Positions 63,652-64,000 of a stretch of 64,000 nt of DNA are shown piece by piece; positions within the stretch are counted from its first letter, which is position 1; each line of letters opens with the position of its first letter. The notes under the pieces were generated by a model. It did no database searches. It was given only the letters and a program-made list of their open reading frames with translations, and had not been told where the DNA came from. Location: NCBI RefSeq assembly GCF_900104955.1, contig NZ_FNSI01000001.1, positions 2,700,001 through 2,764,000 of the forward strand, read 5' to 3'. Source of the stretch: Beijerinckia sp. 28-YEA-48. Its GTDB lineage: Bacteria > Pseudomonadota > Alphaproteobacteria > Rhizobiales > Beijerinckiaceae. Position numbers and translations under genes: made by a program.

Positions 63652-64000
63652 TCAGCCTCCAAGTCCCAGTTCGCTTGCCAGGGCGTCGACGCGAGCCCGC
63701 CCTTCGCCATCGTCGGCCAGCGCCTTGCGCGCCTCAGCCAGCGCCGCACGGGCATCATCAGGCTGCTTCAAAACCATATAAGCCCTGATCAGCATCGCCC
63801 ACCCATTGCCGTCGCGCCCGTCCTTCGCCAGTTTGGCGGCCAGATTACCGACCATGGCACGAATGGCGCTGTCGCGCTCAGCCTCGGGCAGCGCGGCGAT
63901 CGCCTGCCCGGCTTCGCTGGCGGGGCGTGCATCGGCGGATGCTTCGGGCAATCCCAGTTCACGGATCCGGTCGCGCACGACGCCGGCCCATTCAGCATCG
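63652..64000 (-). CDS. ccmI: Cytochrome c maturation protein CcmI (CycH), 5' part outside window
   Basis: C-terminal 115 residues of an open frame that runs through the right edge. The segment [48 protein letters not shown] contains a tetratricopeptide-like helix pair, as in CcmI/CycH, which presents apocytochrome c to the haem lyase. Position directly before ccmE supports the call. The N-terminus with its membrane segments is not in view. Confidence 0.85.
   Translation of the reverse strand, partial: DAEWAGVVRDRIRELGLPEASADARPASEAGQAIAALPEAERDSAIRAMVGNLAAKLAKDGRDGNGWAMLIRAYMVLKQPDDARAALAEARKALADDGEGRARVDALASELGLGG

Noticed and set aside
1-64000. Integrated mobile element carrying the catabolic island
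   Set aside because: No integrase, transposase, tRNA end or long direct repeat was seen within the window.

Overview
The window looks like a chromosomal segment of a high-GC alphaproteobacterium, most likely Hyphomicrobiales (rhizobial/Beijerinckiaceae-like). The best evidence is the right end: glnE, an EnvZ/OmpR-type two-component pair, a DegP-type protease and the ccmH-ccmF-ccmE-ccmI cytochrome c maturation genes in the order common in that group. This is inferred from gene content and order; no database search was possible. I saw no rRNA, tRNA, CRISPR array, insertion sequence or phage gene.

Positions 1-35128 form a large catabolic island for an unidentified hydrophobic or aromatic acid-type substrate. 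It holds parts of two branched-chain-amino-acid-type (Liv) ABC transporters with two substrate-binding proteins, a flavin hydroxylase, two related exported alpha/beta hydrolases, and two parallel gene modules. Module A (minus strand, 14945 down to 6364) encodes carotenoid oxygenase, thiolase, PaaN-type aldehyde dehydrogenase, acyl-CoA synthetase, nitronate monooxygenase-like flavoprotein, hotdog thioesterase and a DapB-like dehydrogenase. Module B (plus strand, 27746-35128) encodes thiolase, carotenoid oxygenase, nitronate monooxygenase-like protein, acyl-CoA synthetase, alpha/beta hydrolase and SCP2-type thiolase. The four shared families suggest double-bond cleavage, CoA activation and beta-oxidation-like shortening of two related substrates. 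Between the modules lie an SDR, livHMGF, a long-chain acyl-CoA synthetase, a binding protein, a second SDR and a hydrolase. Two unusual regulators, each with two HxlR-type winged-helix domains, sit in the island. Three promoters share an ACTTCA..TGAAGT palindrome, and two others share a TAGCTTGCRTTAAC motif, so the island looks like a regulon with its own operators.

Positions 35266-40585 encode an RND efflux system with two consecutive lipoprotein adaptor subunits. Positions 40706-44262 hold small genes: an unknown protein, a GlcG/HbpS-like protein, an exported Tyr/Arg/Pro-rich protein, a glyoxalase-type protein and a cation diffusion facilitator. Positions 44420-48425 carry an LplT-Aas lysophospholipid flippase/acyltransferase/acyl-ACP synthetase fusion with a TetR regulator and a matching palindrome. 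The rest is housekeeping: pepN, a PAS histidine kinase, glnE, a two-component system, a DegP-like protease and the ccm cluster, which runs off the right edge.
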